A DNA stretch of 56,318 nt, from assembly GCF_002160865.1 (NCBI RefSeq), contig NZ_NFLJ01000017.1, forward strand, positions 1 to 56,318, given 5' to 3'. Source of the DNA: Massiliimicrobium timonense (GTDB taxonomy: Bacteria > Bacillota_I > Bacilli_A > Erysipelotrichales > Coprobacillaceae). This document shows positions 34,751 to 43,385 of the stretch, piece by piece (the stretch's first letter is position 1; every line of letters starts with the position of its first letter). A model generated the notes under the pieces. The model searched no databases. It saw nothing but the letters and a program-made list of their open reading frames with translations, and was not told the DNA's origin. The position numbers and the translations under genes were made by a program.

Positions 34751-34780
34751 CTTACTCATTTTGAGTGAGTTATTTTTATT
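34746..34780 (+). terminator. Exporter operon terminator
   Basis: AATAACTTACTCA (34746-34758) pairs with TGAGTGAGTTATT (34762-34774) with one wobble, followed by T. Confidence 0.85.
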
Positions 34781-34837
34781 TTTTAGATACTTTTAAAAAT
34801 TTATATAAAATTTTTTAAATAAATTAATGAAAATCTA

Positions 34838-34866
34838 TTTACAAATCAAAAAAAGAGGTGTATAGT
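34838..34866 (+). promoter_or_regulatory. fab operon promoter
   Basis: TTTACA (34838-34843) and TATAGT (34861-34866) are separated by 17 bases. The start site would be near 34873, inside the operator palindrome. Confidence 0.75.
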
Positions 34867-34870
34867 AACA

Positions 34871-34892
34871 TTACTTCAAAAATTTGAAGTAA
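34871..34892 (+). promoter_or_regulatory. fab operon operator palindrome
   Basis: TTACTTCAAA (34871-34880), two central A, and TTTGAAGTAA (34883-34892) form a perfect inverted repeat over the transcription start. The core TTCAAA/TTTGAA is similar in style to FabT sites of lactic acid bacteria. It differs from the TTAGT half-site of the nearby MarR operators. No fabT or fapR gene is in the operon. Confidence 0.7.
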
Positions 34893-34932
34893 GAATATAA
34901 AAAATTTTAAGTAAAACATAGGAGGACATATC

Positions 34933-35157
34933 ATGTTTGAACAAGTTAAAGACGCATTAGTAGAATCTTTAAATATTGATGGAGAAGGAATTACACCAGA
35001 ATCAAGATTAAAAGAAGATTTAGAAATTGATTCTTTAGCAGCTGTTGAATTATCTTTAGATTTAGAAACAGAATTTGATGTTGAAATTTCTGATGAAGAA
35101 TTAGCTGCATTAGTAACTGTAGAAGATATTGTGAAATTAATTGAATCTAAACAATAA
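34933..35157 (+). CDS. acpP: Acyl carrier protein
   Basis: A 74-residue acidic protein carrying growing acyl chains. The phosphopantetheine attachment serine is Ser34 in EIDSLAAVEL. AGGAGGAC precedes the ATG. It is the first gene of the fatty-acid operon and is separated from accB by a terminator hairpin, allowing it to be expressed at higher levels. Confidence 0.96.
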   Translation: MFEQVKDALVESLNIDGEGITPESRLKEDLEIDSLAAVELSLDLETEFDVEISDEELAALVTVEDIVKLIESKQ

Positions 35158-35183
35158 GCTAAGGTTTCACTTAGCTTATTTTT
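35156..35183 (+). terminator. Internal terminator between acpP and accB
   Basis: AAGCTAAG (35156-35163) pairs with CTTAGCTT (35170-35177), followed by ATTTTT. Nothing indicates a new promoter after it, so it should act as a partial terminator setting the ratio of ACP to the other enzymes. Confidence 0.75.
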
Positions 35184-35199
35184 CTAAGGAGGAATGGAT

Positions 35200-35610
35200 A
35201 TGGATACTGAAAAAATTAAATCAATTATGCAGATGTTTGAAGAAAGCCAAATATCTAAGATGGATTTAACTGATGGTGATTTGCATATCACATTAGAAAA
35301 AGATGTTGAAGTTAAACAGGTTGTGGCACCAGTTGTGGGACAATCTGTTCAAGAAGAAAAAACTGAAGAAAAAACAGGAACACCTATAAAAAGTCCAATT
35401 GTTGGAACATATTATCAATCAAGTGGTGCTGGAAAAGAACCTTATGTTAAAGTAGGAGATACGATTCAAGAAGGAGATACAATTTGTATTATTGAAGCAA
35501 TGAAAGTCATGAATGAAATTAAAGCAACTGTTTCTGGTAAAGTTTTATCTATTGAAGTTCAAGATGGTGAAACTGTTGAATATGATCAGACTTTAATGAT
35601 GATAGGGTAA
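35200..35610 (+). CDS. accB: Biotin carboxyl carrier protein of acetyl-CoA carboxylase
   Basis: 136 residues with a C-terminal biotinyl domain; the biotinylated lysine is Lys102 in IEAMKVMNEIKA. The N-terminus is followed by a charged linker rich in Glu and Lys (residues 55-65). ATG at 35200 is preferred to 35194 because AAGGAGG ends at 35192, seven bases upstream. Confidence 0.95.
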   Translation: MDTEKIKSIMQMFEESQISKMDLTDGDLHITLEKDVEVKQVVAPVVGQSVQEEKTEEKTGTPIKSPIVGTYYQSSGAGKEPYVKVGDTIQEGDTICIIEAMKVMNEIKATVSGKVLSIEVQDGETVEYDQTLMMIG

Positions 35611-35619
35611 GGTGATTGT

Positions 35620-36987
35620 ATGATTGAAAAATTATTAATCGCTAATCGTGGTGAAATTGCTGTAAGGATTATTCGTACATGTAAAGAAATGGGAATACAG
35701 ACAGTCGCAGTTTATTCAACGGCTGATAGACAATCTTTACATGTGCAACTGGCAGATGAATCCGTATGTATTGGAGGACCTTTAGCTAATGATTCTTATT
35801 TGAATATGAATGCCATTATTCAGGCAGCATGTAATACAGGATGTGATGCTATTCATCCGGGATTTGGTTTTTTAAGTGAAAACAGTCAGTTTGCCAGATT
35901 GGTTATTCAGTGTGGACTCATTTGGGTTGGGCCTTCACCAGATATTATTGATATGCTGGGAAATAAGTCAGCAGCCAGAAAAATGATGAAAGAAGCTGGC
36001 GTTCCCGTTATTCCGGGTTCTAAAGAAGTTGTGGAAACTGTTGAACAAGGAAAAGACATTGCCAGTCGTATTGGTTATCCAGTGATGATTAAGGCAAGTA
36101 ATGGTGGTGGTGGACGTGGTATGCGTGTTGTTTGTAATGAAGAAGAATTTGAAACACAATACACAAATGCAAAAGCAGAAGCCAAAGCCTGTTTTGGAGA
36201 TGATGATGTCTATTTAGAAAAATTGATTGAAAATCCAAAACATATTGAAGTGCAGGTCATTGGAGATCAACATGGAAATGTGATTCATTTATATGAAAGA
36301 GATTGTTCATTTCAAAGACGTCATCAAAAGATGATTGAAGAAGCACCATGTCATATTTTAAAGAAAGATGTTCGTCAACATTTATTTGAAGATGCTTTAA
36401 AAGCTTGTCGTCATGTAGGTTATAACAGTGTGGGAACGATAGAGTTTTTATTAGATAAACATGGAAATTATTATTTTATGGAAATGAATACACGTATTCA
36501 GGTAGAACATCCTATTACAGAGATGATTTGTGGTGTTGATTTGATTAAATTACAGTTAAAAGTCGCAGAAGGATTAAAGCTTCCTTATCGCCAAGAAGAT
36601 ATTCATCAAAATGGTTATGCTTTAGAGTGTCGTATTAATGCCGAAGATATGAATCGTGATTTTGCTCCAACACCTGGAAAAATAACTTTTATGCATTTGC
36701 CGGGTGGACGTGGTGTACGTGTTGATAGTGCGATGTATAGTGGATGTGAAATTTCACCTTATTATGATTCTATGATTTTAAAACTCATTACATTTGCACC
36801 GACACGACTAGAATGTATTAAAAAGATGCGTGCAGCTTTAAGTGAAGTCATTATTGATGGCATTTCAACCAATACAAAATTTCATTACTATGTTCTTCAT
36901 TCTAAAGAATTTATTGAAGGAAGATATGATACAAGTTTTTGTGAAACATTTATAAAGGAGTTGAAAGATAATGGATCAATTGTTTAA
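35620..36987 (+). CDS. accC: Biotin carboxylase subunit of acetyl-CoA carboxylase
   Basis: ATP-grasp enzyme carboxylating biotin. Motifs include IANRGEIAVRIIRTC at the start, KASNGGGGRGMRVV for ATP binding, and EMNTRIQVEHPITEM for metal and active site. 455 residues is the normal size. It overlaps accD by 17 bases. Confidence 0.97.
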   Translation: MIEKLLIANRGEIAVRIIRTCKEMGIQTVAVYSTADRQSLHVQLADESVCIGGPLANDSYLNMNAIIQAACNTGCDAIHPGFGFLSENSQFARLVIQCGLIWVGPSPDIIDMLGNKSAARKMMKEAGVPVIPGSKEVVETVEQGKDIASRIGYPVMIKASNGGGGRGMRVVCNEEEFETQYTNAKAEAKACFGDDDVYLEKLIENPKHIEVQVIGDQHGNVIHLYERDCSFQRRHQKMIEEAPCHILKKDVRQHLFEDALKACRHVGYNSVGTIEFLLDKHGNYYFMEMNTRIQVEHPITEMICGVDLIKLQLKVAEGLKLPYRQEDIHQNGYALECRINAEDMNRDFAPTPGKITFMHLPGGRGVRVDSAMYSGCEISPYYDSMILKLITFAPTRLECIKKMRAALSEVIIDGISTNTKFHYYVLHSKEFIEGRYDTSFCETFIKELKDNGSIV

Positions 36988-37840
36988 AAAGCGAAATGAA
37001 GAATTGAAAGAATTCTCATCATGGCTCAAAAGACATAAGGTCAAAGAAAAAAAAGAAATTCCAGAAAATATTTTTAAACAATGTGATCATTGTCATGAGT
37101 CAATTCCTTATTTTTCTCTTATTGAAAATGATTATGTATGTCCTAAATGTGGTTATCATATGAAAATTAGTGCCAGACAACGTATTCGTGATTTGATTGA
37201 TGATGGTTCATGGCGTGAATATTTTGAAAAAGATCATACAGAAAATATAGAAAACTTTCCGGGTTATGATGCTAAATTAAAAAAGGCACAAATGTCAACA
37301 GGAATGAATGAAGCAGTTATTTGTGGGATTGGCAAAATCAACCAAAATCGTCTTGTTTTATGTGTCATGGATTCTCGTTTTATGATGGGAAGCATGGGAA
37401 AAGTTGTGGGCGAAAAAATCTGCAAAGCTGTTGAATTAGCAACACGTAAAAAACTTCCTTTAGTCATTAGCTGTACAAGTGGAGGAGCCAGAATGCAGGA
37501 AGGAATTGATTCTTTAATGCAGATGGCTAAGATTAGTGCAGCTTTAAAACGCTTTTCCAATCAAGGTGGATTATATATTGCTTTATTGACGCATCCAACA
37601 ACGGGTGGTGTCAGTGCTAGTTTTGCGATGTTAGGTGATATTATTATTGCTGAACCACAAGCCATGATTGGATTTGCTGGAAAACGTGTCATTCAAGATA
37701 CCATTAAACAAGAATTACCAGAAGGTTTTCAAACAGCTGAATTTTTACTTGAAAAAGGTTTTATTGATATGATTGTTCAAAGACATGATTTAAAAAATGT
37801 TATTTCAGATTTATTAAAGTTACATGGAGGAAAATTATGA
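36971..37840 (+). CDS. accD: Acetyl-CoA carboxylase carboxyltransferase beta subunit
   Basis: Carboxyltransferase beta chain of 289 residues with an N-terminal zinc finger (CDHCHES and CPKCGYHM, near residues 37-62) and the crotonase-like core (VISCTSGGARMQEG, PTTGGVSASFAMLGD). It overlaps accC and accA, supporting assembly with AccA into one transferase. Confidence 0.96.
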   Translation: MDQLFKKRNEELKEFSSWLKRHKVKEKKEIPENIFKQCDHCHESIPYFSLIENDYVCPKCGYHMKISARQRIRDLIDDGSWREYFEKDHTENIENFPGYDAKLKKAQMSTGMNEAVICGIGKINQNRLVLCVMDSRFMMGSMGKVVGEKICKAVELATRKKLPLVISCTSGGARMQEGIDSLMQMAKISAALKRFSNQGGLYIALLTHPTTGGVSASFAMLGDIIIAEPQAMIGFAGKRVIQDTIKQELPEGFQTAEFLLEKGFIDMIVQRHDLKNVISDLLKLHGGKL

Positions 37841-38757
37841 GCCTCATAGATAATGAAAATAAAATAAAAGAGTTACAAGCCAAAAGAGCTATGACTCAAG
37901 ATCAAAAAGAATTTGATGAATTATCTTTACAGATAGATCATTTGACTAAAGAAACATATCAGAATTTAACGGCTTGGGATCGTGTGTCTATCGCCAGACA
38001 TCCATCACGACCAAAAGCTAGTGATTTTATTGAAGGATTGTTTGATCATTTTTATGAACTTCATGGGGATAGACGTTTTGGAGATGATCAGGCGATTATT
38101 GGGGGAATTGGTTATTTTCATTCAATGCCGGTGACAGTGATTGCTCAGGCTAAGGGGAAAACTTTACAGGAAAACTTAGATCGACATTTTGGAATGTGTA
38201 ATCCAGAAGGTTATCGTAAGGCCTTAAGACTTGCCAGACAGGCAGAAAAGTTTCATCGTCCCATTATTACTTTTGTGGACACAGCTGGAGCTTATCCGGG
38301 TATTGAAGCTGAAGAAAGGGGACAGGCACAAGCTATTGCTGAATGTTTGTATGTTTTCTCTGATATCAAAACACCTGTCATTTGTGTGGTGTTATCTGAA
38401 GGAGGAAGCGGAGGGGCTTTAGCTTTGAGTGTGGCCGATCGTATTTGTATGTTAGAAAATGCCATTTATTCAGTGTTATCACCAGAAGGTTTTGCAAGTA
38501 TTTTATGGAAAGATGATAGTCGTGTACAAGAAGCAGCTGAAGTCATGAAACTCACATCTTATGATTTATATGAAAAAGGGATTGTGGATTATTTAGTCAA
38601 AGAACCTACTGGTGGTATGCAAAATGATTTAAAACTTGTTTTAGATAATATAGATCAGTACTTACAAAAAGAATTAGATATTTTAATGCATACAAAAGAA
38701 AAAGAATTGTTAGAAAAACGTTATCAGAAATTTCGTAAAATGGGAGTGATGTCATGA
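37837..38757 (+). CDS. accA: Acetyl-CoA carboxylase carboxyltransferase alpha subunit
   Basis: 306-residue partner of AccD, with the ELHGDRRFGDD segment, FVDTAGAYPGIEAEERGQ and VLSEGGSGGALALSVADR. Together they transfer CO2 from biotin to acetyl-CoA, giving malonyl-CoA. Four-base overlaps with accD and fabH. Confidence 0.97.
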   Translation: MSLIDNENKIKELQAKRAMTQDQKEFDELSLQIDHLTKETYQNLTAWDRVSIARHPSRPKASDFIEGLFDHFYELHGDRRFGDDQAIIGGIGYFHSMPVTVIAQAKGKTLQENLDRHFGMCNPEGYRKALRLARQAEKFHRPIITFVDTAGAYPGIEAEERGQAQAIAECLYVFSDIKTPVICVVLSEGGSGGALALSVADRICMLENAIYSVLSPEGFASILWKDDSRVQEAAEVMKLTSYDLYEKGIVDYLVKEPTGGMQNDLKLVLDNIDQYLQKELDILMHTKEKELLEKRYQKFRKMGVMS

Positions 38758-39728
38758 GTTCAATTGAAATCTTAGGAACAGGGTTTGTCAGAGCTCAAAA
38801 GAAAATATCTAATCAGGATTTAGAAAAAAGAGTCGATACAAGTGATGAATGGATTGTTCAAAGAACAGGGATTTCATCACGTTATGTGAGTGAAACTGAA
38901 AATACAAGTGATTTGGCTTGTCAAGCCAGTTTACAGGCGATTGAAGATGCTAAAATCCAAAAAGAAGATATTGAAGTGATTATTGTTGCGACAATGACAC
39001 CGGATTGTATGACACCTTCAACAGCTTGTCTTGTACAGGCAAAACTTGGATTAAATGATTGTCCTGTTTTTGCGTTTGATATTAATGGGGCATGTAGTGG
39101 ATTTTTATATGCGTTTCAGATTGCCAGTGATTTATTGAATAGATATCAGCATATTCTGGTGATTGGCAGTGAAACAATCAGTAAGATGATTGACTGGAAT
39201 GACCGTTCAACTTGTGTCTTATTTGGGGATGGTGCAGGAGCAATGGTTCTCGGTCGTGGTCAAACAAAACTTTATCATTATGCCAATAGTGAAGGTGATG
39301 TAGAAGATGTGTTAAAGGCTCAAGGCTTACCATTAGTGAAAGATTTACAAAACAACGAAGCTACAACACATTATTTAAATATGAAAGGAAACGATGTGTT
39401 TAGATTTGCTGTGAGAGTCTTAAAAGAATCTATTGAAAATGTTTTGGAACAATCACATCTTACAATGGATGATATTGACTTAGTGATTCCACATCAAGCC
39501 AATTATCGTATTATTAGTCATGTCGCTAAAAAAATGAAAGTTGATCTTTCTAAATTTTACATGAATCTTCAAGAGTTTGGAAATACTTCAGCGGCTAGTA
39601 TTCCGATTGCTTATGCAATGGCACAAAGAGAAGGAAAAATACCAGCCAATGGTCGTGTGATTTTAGTTGGCTTTGGTGCAGGACTTACATATGGGGCAAC
39701 TCTTATTGACAATAGAGGAGGACAATAA
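38754..39728 (+). CDS. fabH: 3-oxoacyl-ACP synthase III
   Basis: Initiating condensing enzyme of 324 residues. The catalytic triad is Cys114 in NGACSGFLYAF, His in PHQANYRI, and Asn in FGNTSAASIPIA. It joins acetyl-CoA (or branched starters) with malonyl-ACP; the starter specificity cannot be read. Overlaps accA. Confidence 0.96.
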   Translation: MSSIEILGTGFVRAQKKISNQDLEKRVDTSDEWIVQRTGISSRYVSETENTSDLACQASLQAIEDAKIQKEDIEVIIVATMTPDCMTPSTACLVQAKLGLNDCPVFAFDINGACSGFLYAFQIASDLLNRYQHILVIGSETISKMIDWNDRSTCVLFGDGAGAMVLGRGQTKLYHYANSEGDVEDVLKAQGLPLVKDLQNNEATTHYLNMKGNDVFRFAVRVLKESIENVLEQSHLTMDDIDLVIPHQANYRIISHVAKKMKVDLSKFYMNLQEFGNTSAASIPIAYAMAQREGKIPANGRVILVGFGAGLTYGATLIDNRGGQ

Positions 39729-39729
39729 A

Positions 39730-40674
39730 GTGTTATTAAATCAATTATTAAATATTCAATATCCTATTATTCAAGGAGCAATGGCAAACATTGCAACAGC
39801 ATCTTTTGCTGCATGTGTTTCTAATAGTGGGGGATTAGGTATCATTGCGACAGGATCAATGGATGCCAATCAGACACGCATTGAAATTCAAAAATGTAAA
39901 CAATTAACGACACAGCCATTTGGTGTCAATGTCATGTTGATGAATCCTTATGCCAGTGAAATTATTGATGTTATTGTTGAAGAAGGTGTACATGTTGTGA
40001 CAACTGGTGCAGGAAATCCAGGACCATACATGGCTAAATTAAAAGAAGCTGGCATTAAAGTATTCCCTGTTGTTCCAAGTGTTGGATTAGCCAAACGCAT
40101 GGAAAGAGCAGGAGCCGATGCTTTGATTGTTGAAGGTGGAGAATCAGGTGGGCATGTTGGTGAAATGACAACAATGGCCTTAGTTCCACAAGTTGTAGAT
40201 GCAGTGAATATTCCAGTTATTGCAGCTGGTGGTATTGGTGATGGTCGAGGTATGATGGCAGCATTCAGTTTAGGTGCTATTGGAGTTCAAGTAGGAACAT
40301 GTTTATTAGTTGCTGAGGAATGTCCAATTCATGAAAATTATAAGGATGCAGTCATTAAAGCAAAAGATACAGATACTGTTGTGACAGGAAGAAGTGTCAA
40401 TACGCCTGTACGTATTTTAAAGAATCAAATGGCAAGAGAGTATTTAAAATTAGAAGGACATTTTGAAAGTCGAGAAGAATTAGAAAAATTAACATTGGGT
40501 GCTTTGAGAAAAGCCGTTCAAGAAGGTGACGTGAAAACAGGTTCTGTAATGATGGGACAAATTGCCGGAATGGTCAAAGAACGTAAACCTATGAAACAGA
40601 TTTTAGAAGAAATGATGACTTCAACAAAAGATGTGTATGCCCATTTACAGGAAGTCATGGAGGATATTCAATGA
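39730..40674 (+). CDS. fabK: Enoyl-ACP reductase II (FabK)
   Basis: FMN-dependent enoyl-ACP reductase, the non-FabI type. The barrel shows YPIIQGAMANIATA, VNVMLMNPYA, EGGESGGHVGEMTTM and AAGGIGDGRGMMAAFSLGA. GTG at 39730 with GAGGAC upstream is chosen; the longer frame from an ATG at 39667 lies inside fabH. 314 residues is normal for FabK. FabK-type organisms are typically triclosan-insensitive, which is family knowledge. Confidence 0.93.
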   Translation: MLLNQLLNIQYPIIQGAMANIATASFAACVSNSGGLGIIATGSMDANQTRIEIQKCKQLTTQPFGVNVMLMNPYASEIIDVIVEEGVHVVTTGAGNPGPYMAKLKEAGIKVFPVVPSVGLAKRMERAGADALIVEGGESGGHVGEMTTMALVPQVVDAVNIPVIAAGGIGDGRGMMAAFSLGAIGVQVGTCLLVAEECPIHENYKDAVIKAKDTDTVVTGRSVNTPVRILKNQMAREYLKLEGHFESREELEKLTLGALRKAVQEGDVKTGSVMMGQIAGMVKERKPMKQILEEMMTSTKDVYAHLQEVMEDIQ

Positions 40675-41735
40675 TTCAAATACAAGATCGTATAATGAAA
40701 CTTCCTATCATTCAAGGTGGTATGGGAGTAGGTATCTCGTTATCATCTTTAGCTGGTCATGTGGCTAAATGTGGTGCTATGGGTGTGATTAGTGCAGCAC
40801 ATCCTGGATATAACTATGAAGGATTTAGAAAGAATCCTGTAGCTATTAACTGTCAAGCGATTAAAGATCATATTCAACGTGCCAAAGAGATTGCTAAAGG
40901 AAATGGTTTAATTGGTGTGAATATCATGGTTGCCAGTCGTGATTATGAAAAATTTGTAAAAGCTTCTGTGGATGGTGGCTGTGATGCGATTATTTCAGGA
41001 GCAGGATTACCTCTAGATTTACCAAAATGGGCAAAAGGAAAAACATTATTAGCACCGATTGTATCAAGTGGTAAAGCGGCAAGATTGATTGCCAGAGTTT
41101 GGGATAAACGTTATCAGTATACACCTGATTTTGTTGTGATTGAAGGTAGTGAAGCAGGTGGACATCTTGGTTTTAAAAAAGAAGATTTATTGGCACATAC
41201 ATGCCAGACATTAACTGAGATTTTAAGTGATGTCAAAAAAGAATTAAAAGTCTGGGAAGAAAAATATAAAAAAACAATTCCTGTTTTCGTCGCTGGTGGA
41301 ATTGATTCTGGTAAAAAAATAGCTGAATTAGTGAAACAGGGGGCTGCTGGTGTACAAATTGCAACACCATTTATTGCCACTTATGAATGTGATGCAGCTC
41401 AGGAATTTAAAGATATGGTCATTCAATGTACAGAGGATGATATAGAGCTTGTTACAAGTCCTGCGGGTATGCCGGGTCGTGCGATTGTGAATGATTTTGT
41501 TAAGAAAACAAGACAGACAGGAAATATCTGTATGAAAAAATGTCTTGAATGTATGATTCCTTGTACACCAGAAAATACACCTTATTGTATTAGTGAAGCG
41601 TTGATTCAAAGTGTGAAAGGGAATGTCCAAAATGGTTTGATTTTTGTAGGAAGTCAAGCTGCCAGAATTCATGATATGAAACATGTTGAAGAAGTGATTC
41701 AAGAATATATGGAAGAAATGGAGGAAAATCTATGA
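40671..41735 (+). CDS. FabK-like / nitronate monooxygenase-family flavoprotein
   Basis: A second FMN-barrel paralogue of 354 residues (LPIIQGGMGVGISLSSLAGHVAKCGAMG, EGSEAGGHLG, VAGGIDSGKKIAELVKQGAAGVQIATPF). It differs from FabK by a C-terminal cysteine-rich segment with CMKKCLECMIPC and YCISEAL, about residues 285-310. It overlaps fabK and fabD by four bases each, so it is an integral operon member. Possibly a second reductase for unsaturated chains; function unproven. Confidence 0.82.
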   Translation: MIQIQDRIMKLPIIQGGMGVGISLSSLAGHVAKCGAMGVISAAHPGYNYEGFRKNPVAINCQAIKDHIQRAKEIAKGNGLIGVNIMVASRDYEKFVKASVDGGCDAIISGAGLPLDLPKWAKGKTLLAPIVSSGKAARLIARVWDKRYQYTPDFVVIEGSEAGGHLGFKKEDLLAHTCQTLTEILSDVKKELKVWEEKYKKTIPVFVAGGIDSGKKIAELVKQGAAGVQIATPFIATYECDAAQEFKDMVIQCTEDDIELVTSPAGMPGRAIVNDFVKKTRQTGNICMKKCLECMIPCTPENTPYCISEALIQSVKGNVQNGLIFVGSQAARIHDMKHVEEVIQEYMEEMEENL

Positions 41736-42646
41736 AAATTGGTATGATTTTTGCTGGTCAGGGAAGCCAATATGTTGGTATGGGAAAAGCTTTCTATGAT
41801 GCTTTTCAAGAAGCGAAAGATGTGTATGATCAGGCACATATTGATATTGATGTCAAGAAAGTTTGTTTTGATGGACCAGAAGATGTTCTTAATGAAACAT
41901 CATATGCTCAGCCTTGTATTTTAACAACCTCATTAGCTATTGCGAAAGTGATTGAAGCACATGGTATTCATCCAGACTATGTCGCTGGATTATCTTTAGG
42001 AGAATATTCAGCTTTAGCTTATGCCGGAGCTTTTGATATACAAGATGCGATTACTATTGTTAGACATCGTGGGCAAATCATGAGTGAAGCCCTGCCAGCT
42101 GGAACAACATCTATGGCTGCTGTTTTAGCAATGGATGCAACAAAGATTCAAGAAGTGATTGCTCCTATTGATGGAGTAACGATTGCCAATTACAATTGTC
42201 CAGGACAGATTGTTATTACAGGAGTGAAAGAAGCTGTTGAAACAGCATCACAAAAATTAAAAGAAGCAGGAGCTAAACGTGTCATTCCATTGAAAGTTTC
42301 AGGAGCATTCCATTCTCCATTATTAGAAGAAGCTTCACACCAGTTAAAAGCAGAATTAGAAAAATATGATATTCATCAACCTCGTATACCAGTTGTTTAT
42401 AATGTTTCTGGAAAAGAAGAAGATGGTGATTTGATTGACATTTTAACTCGACAAATCAAATCAAGTGTTTATTTCTATCAATCAATTCAATATATGATTG
42501 CTCAAGGGGTTGAAGCTTTTGTAGAAATTGGACCAGGTAAAGCATTAAGTGCTTTTGTGAAGAAAACAGATAAAACAATTCCAGTTTATAGTGTAGATAG
42601 TATTGAAGGATTAAATCAAATGTTAGGAGCGTTAAAAAATGGGTAA
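41732..42646 (+). CDS. fabD: Malonyl-CoA:ACP transacylase
   Basis: Moves malonyl groups from CoA to ACP. The N-terminal GQGSQYVGMG and the nucleophile Ser88 in GLSLGEYSAL are present, and the catalytic His is in VSGAFHSPLL. 304 residues. Overlaps fabG by eight bases. Confidence 0.96.
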   Translation: MKIGMIFAGQGSQYVGMGKAFYDAFQEAKDVYDQAHIDIDVKKVCFDGPEDVLNETSYAQPCILTTSLAIAKVIEAHGIHPDYVAGLSLGEYSALAYAGAFDIQDAITIVRHRGQIMSEALPAGTTSMAAVLAMDATKIQEVIAPIDGVTIANYNCPGQIVITGVKEAVETASQKLKEAGAKRVIPLKVSGAFHSPLLEEASHQLKAELEKYDIHQPRIPVVYNVSGKEEDGDLIDILTRQIKSSVYFYQSIQYMIAQGVEAFVEIGPGKALSAFVKKTDKTIPVYSVDSIEGLNQMLGALKNG

Positions 42647-43373
42647 AGTAGCGTTAATTACAGGAGCAAGTCGTGGGATTGGAAAAGCGATTGCTTTAAA
42701 ATTTGCAAGTGAAGGTTATGATATTGCGATTAATTATATTGGAAATCAAGAAGAAGCTTTGGAAGTCCAAAAAGAATGTTGTCAATATGGTGTTCAAGCT
42801 ATGATTCATGAAGGTGATGTCACTGATTATGATGCGATGGATCAAATGATGAAAACAGTTTTAGAAAAATTAGGTTCTATTGATGTTCTTGTGAATAATT
42901 CAGGAATTACAAAAGATCAGTTATTATTAAAGATGAACACACAATCATTTATGGATGTCATTGATGTCAATTTAAAAGGGACATTCAATACGATTAAAGC
43001 TGTTTCTCGTATTATGATGAAACAAAGAAATGGTGTTATTATCAATATGGCAAGTGTGATTGGAATTATTGGTAATGTTGGGCAAGCTAACTATGCAGCT
43101 AGTAAAGCAGGAGTGATTGCTTTAACAAAATCAGTAGCGAAAGAATTAGCGCCACGTCATATTCGTGCTAATGCGATTGCACCAGGATTCATTGCAACAA
43201 AGATGACAGAAGTTTTAAGTGATGATACAAAAGACAATATCTTGAAAAATATTCCATTACAAAAAATGGGTGAACCAGAAGATGTTGCGAATGTTGCATA
43301 CTTTTTAGCAAGTGATAGTGCCAAATATATCACTGGTCAAGTGATTAATGTTGATGGCGGAATGGTCATGTAA
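42639..43373 (+). CDS. fabG: 3-oxoacyl-ACP reductase
   Basis: A short-chain dehydrogenase of 244 residues reducing beta-ketoacyl-ACP with NADPH. The cofactor motif TGASRGIGKAIA and the active-site Ser (NMASVIG), Tyr and Lys (NYAASKAG) are intact. It is part of the elongation cycle. Confidence 0.97.
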   Translation: MGKVALITGASRGIGKAIALKFASEGYDIAINYIGNQEEALEVQKECCQYGVQAMIHEGDVTDYDAMDQMMKTVLEKLGSIDVLVNNSGITKDQLLLKMNTQSFMDVIDVNLKGTFNTIKAVSRIMMKQRNGVIINMASVIGIIGNVGQANYAASKAGVIALTKSVAKELAPRHIRANAIAPGFIATKMTEVLSDDTKDNILKNIPLQKMGEPEDVANVAYFLASDSAKYITGQVINVDGGMVM

Positions 43374-43385
43374 GGAGGACAAATG

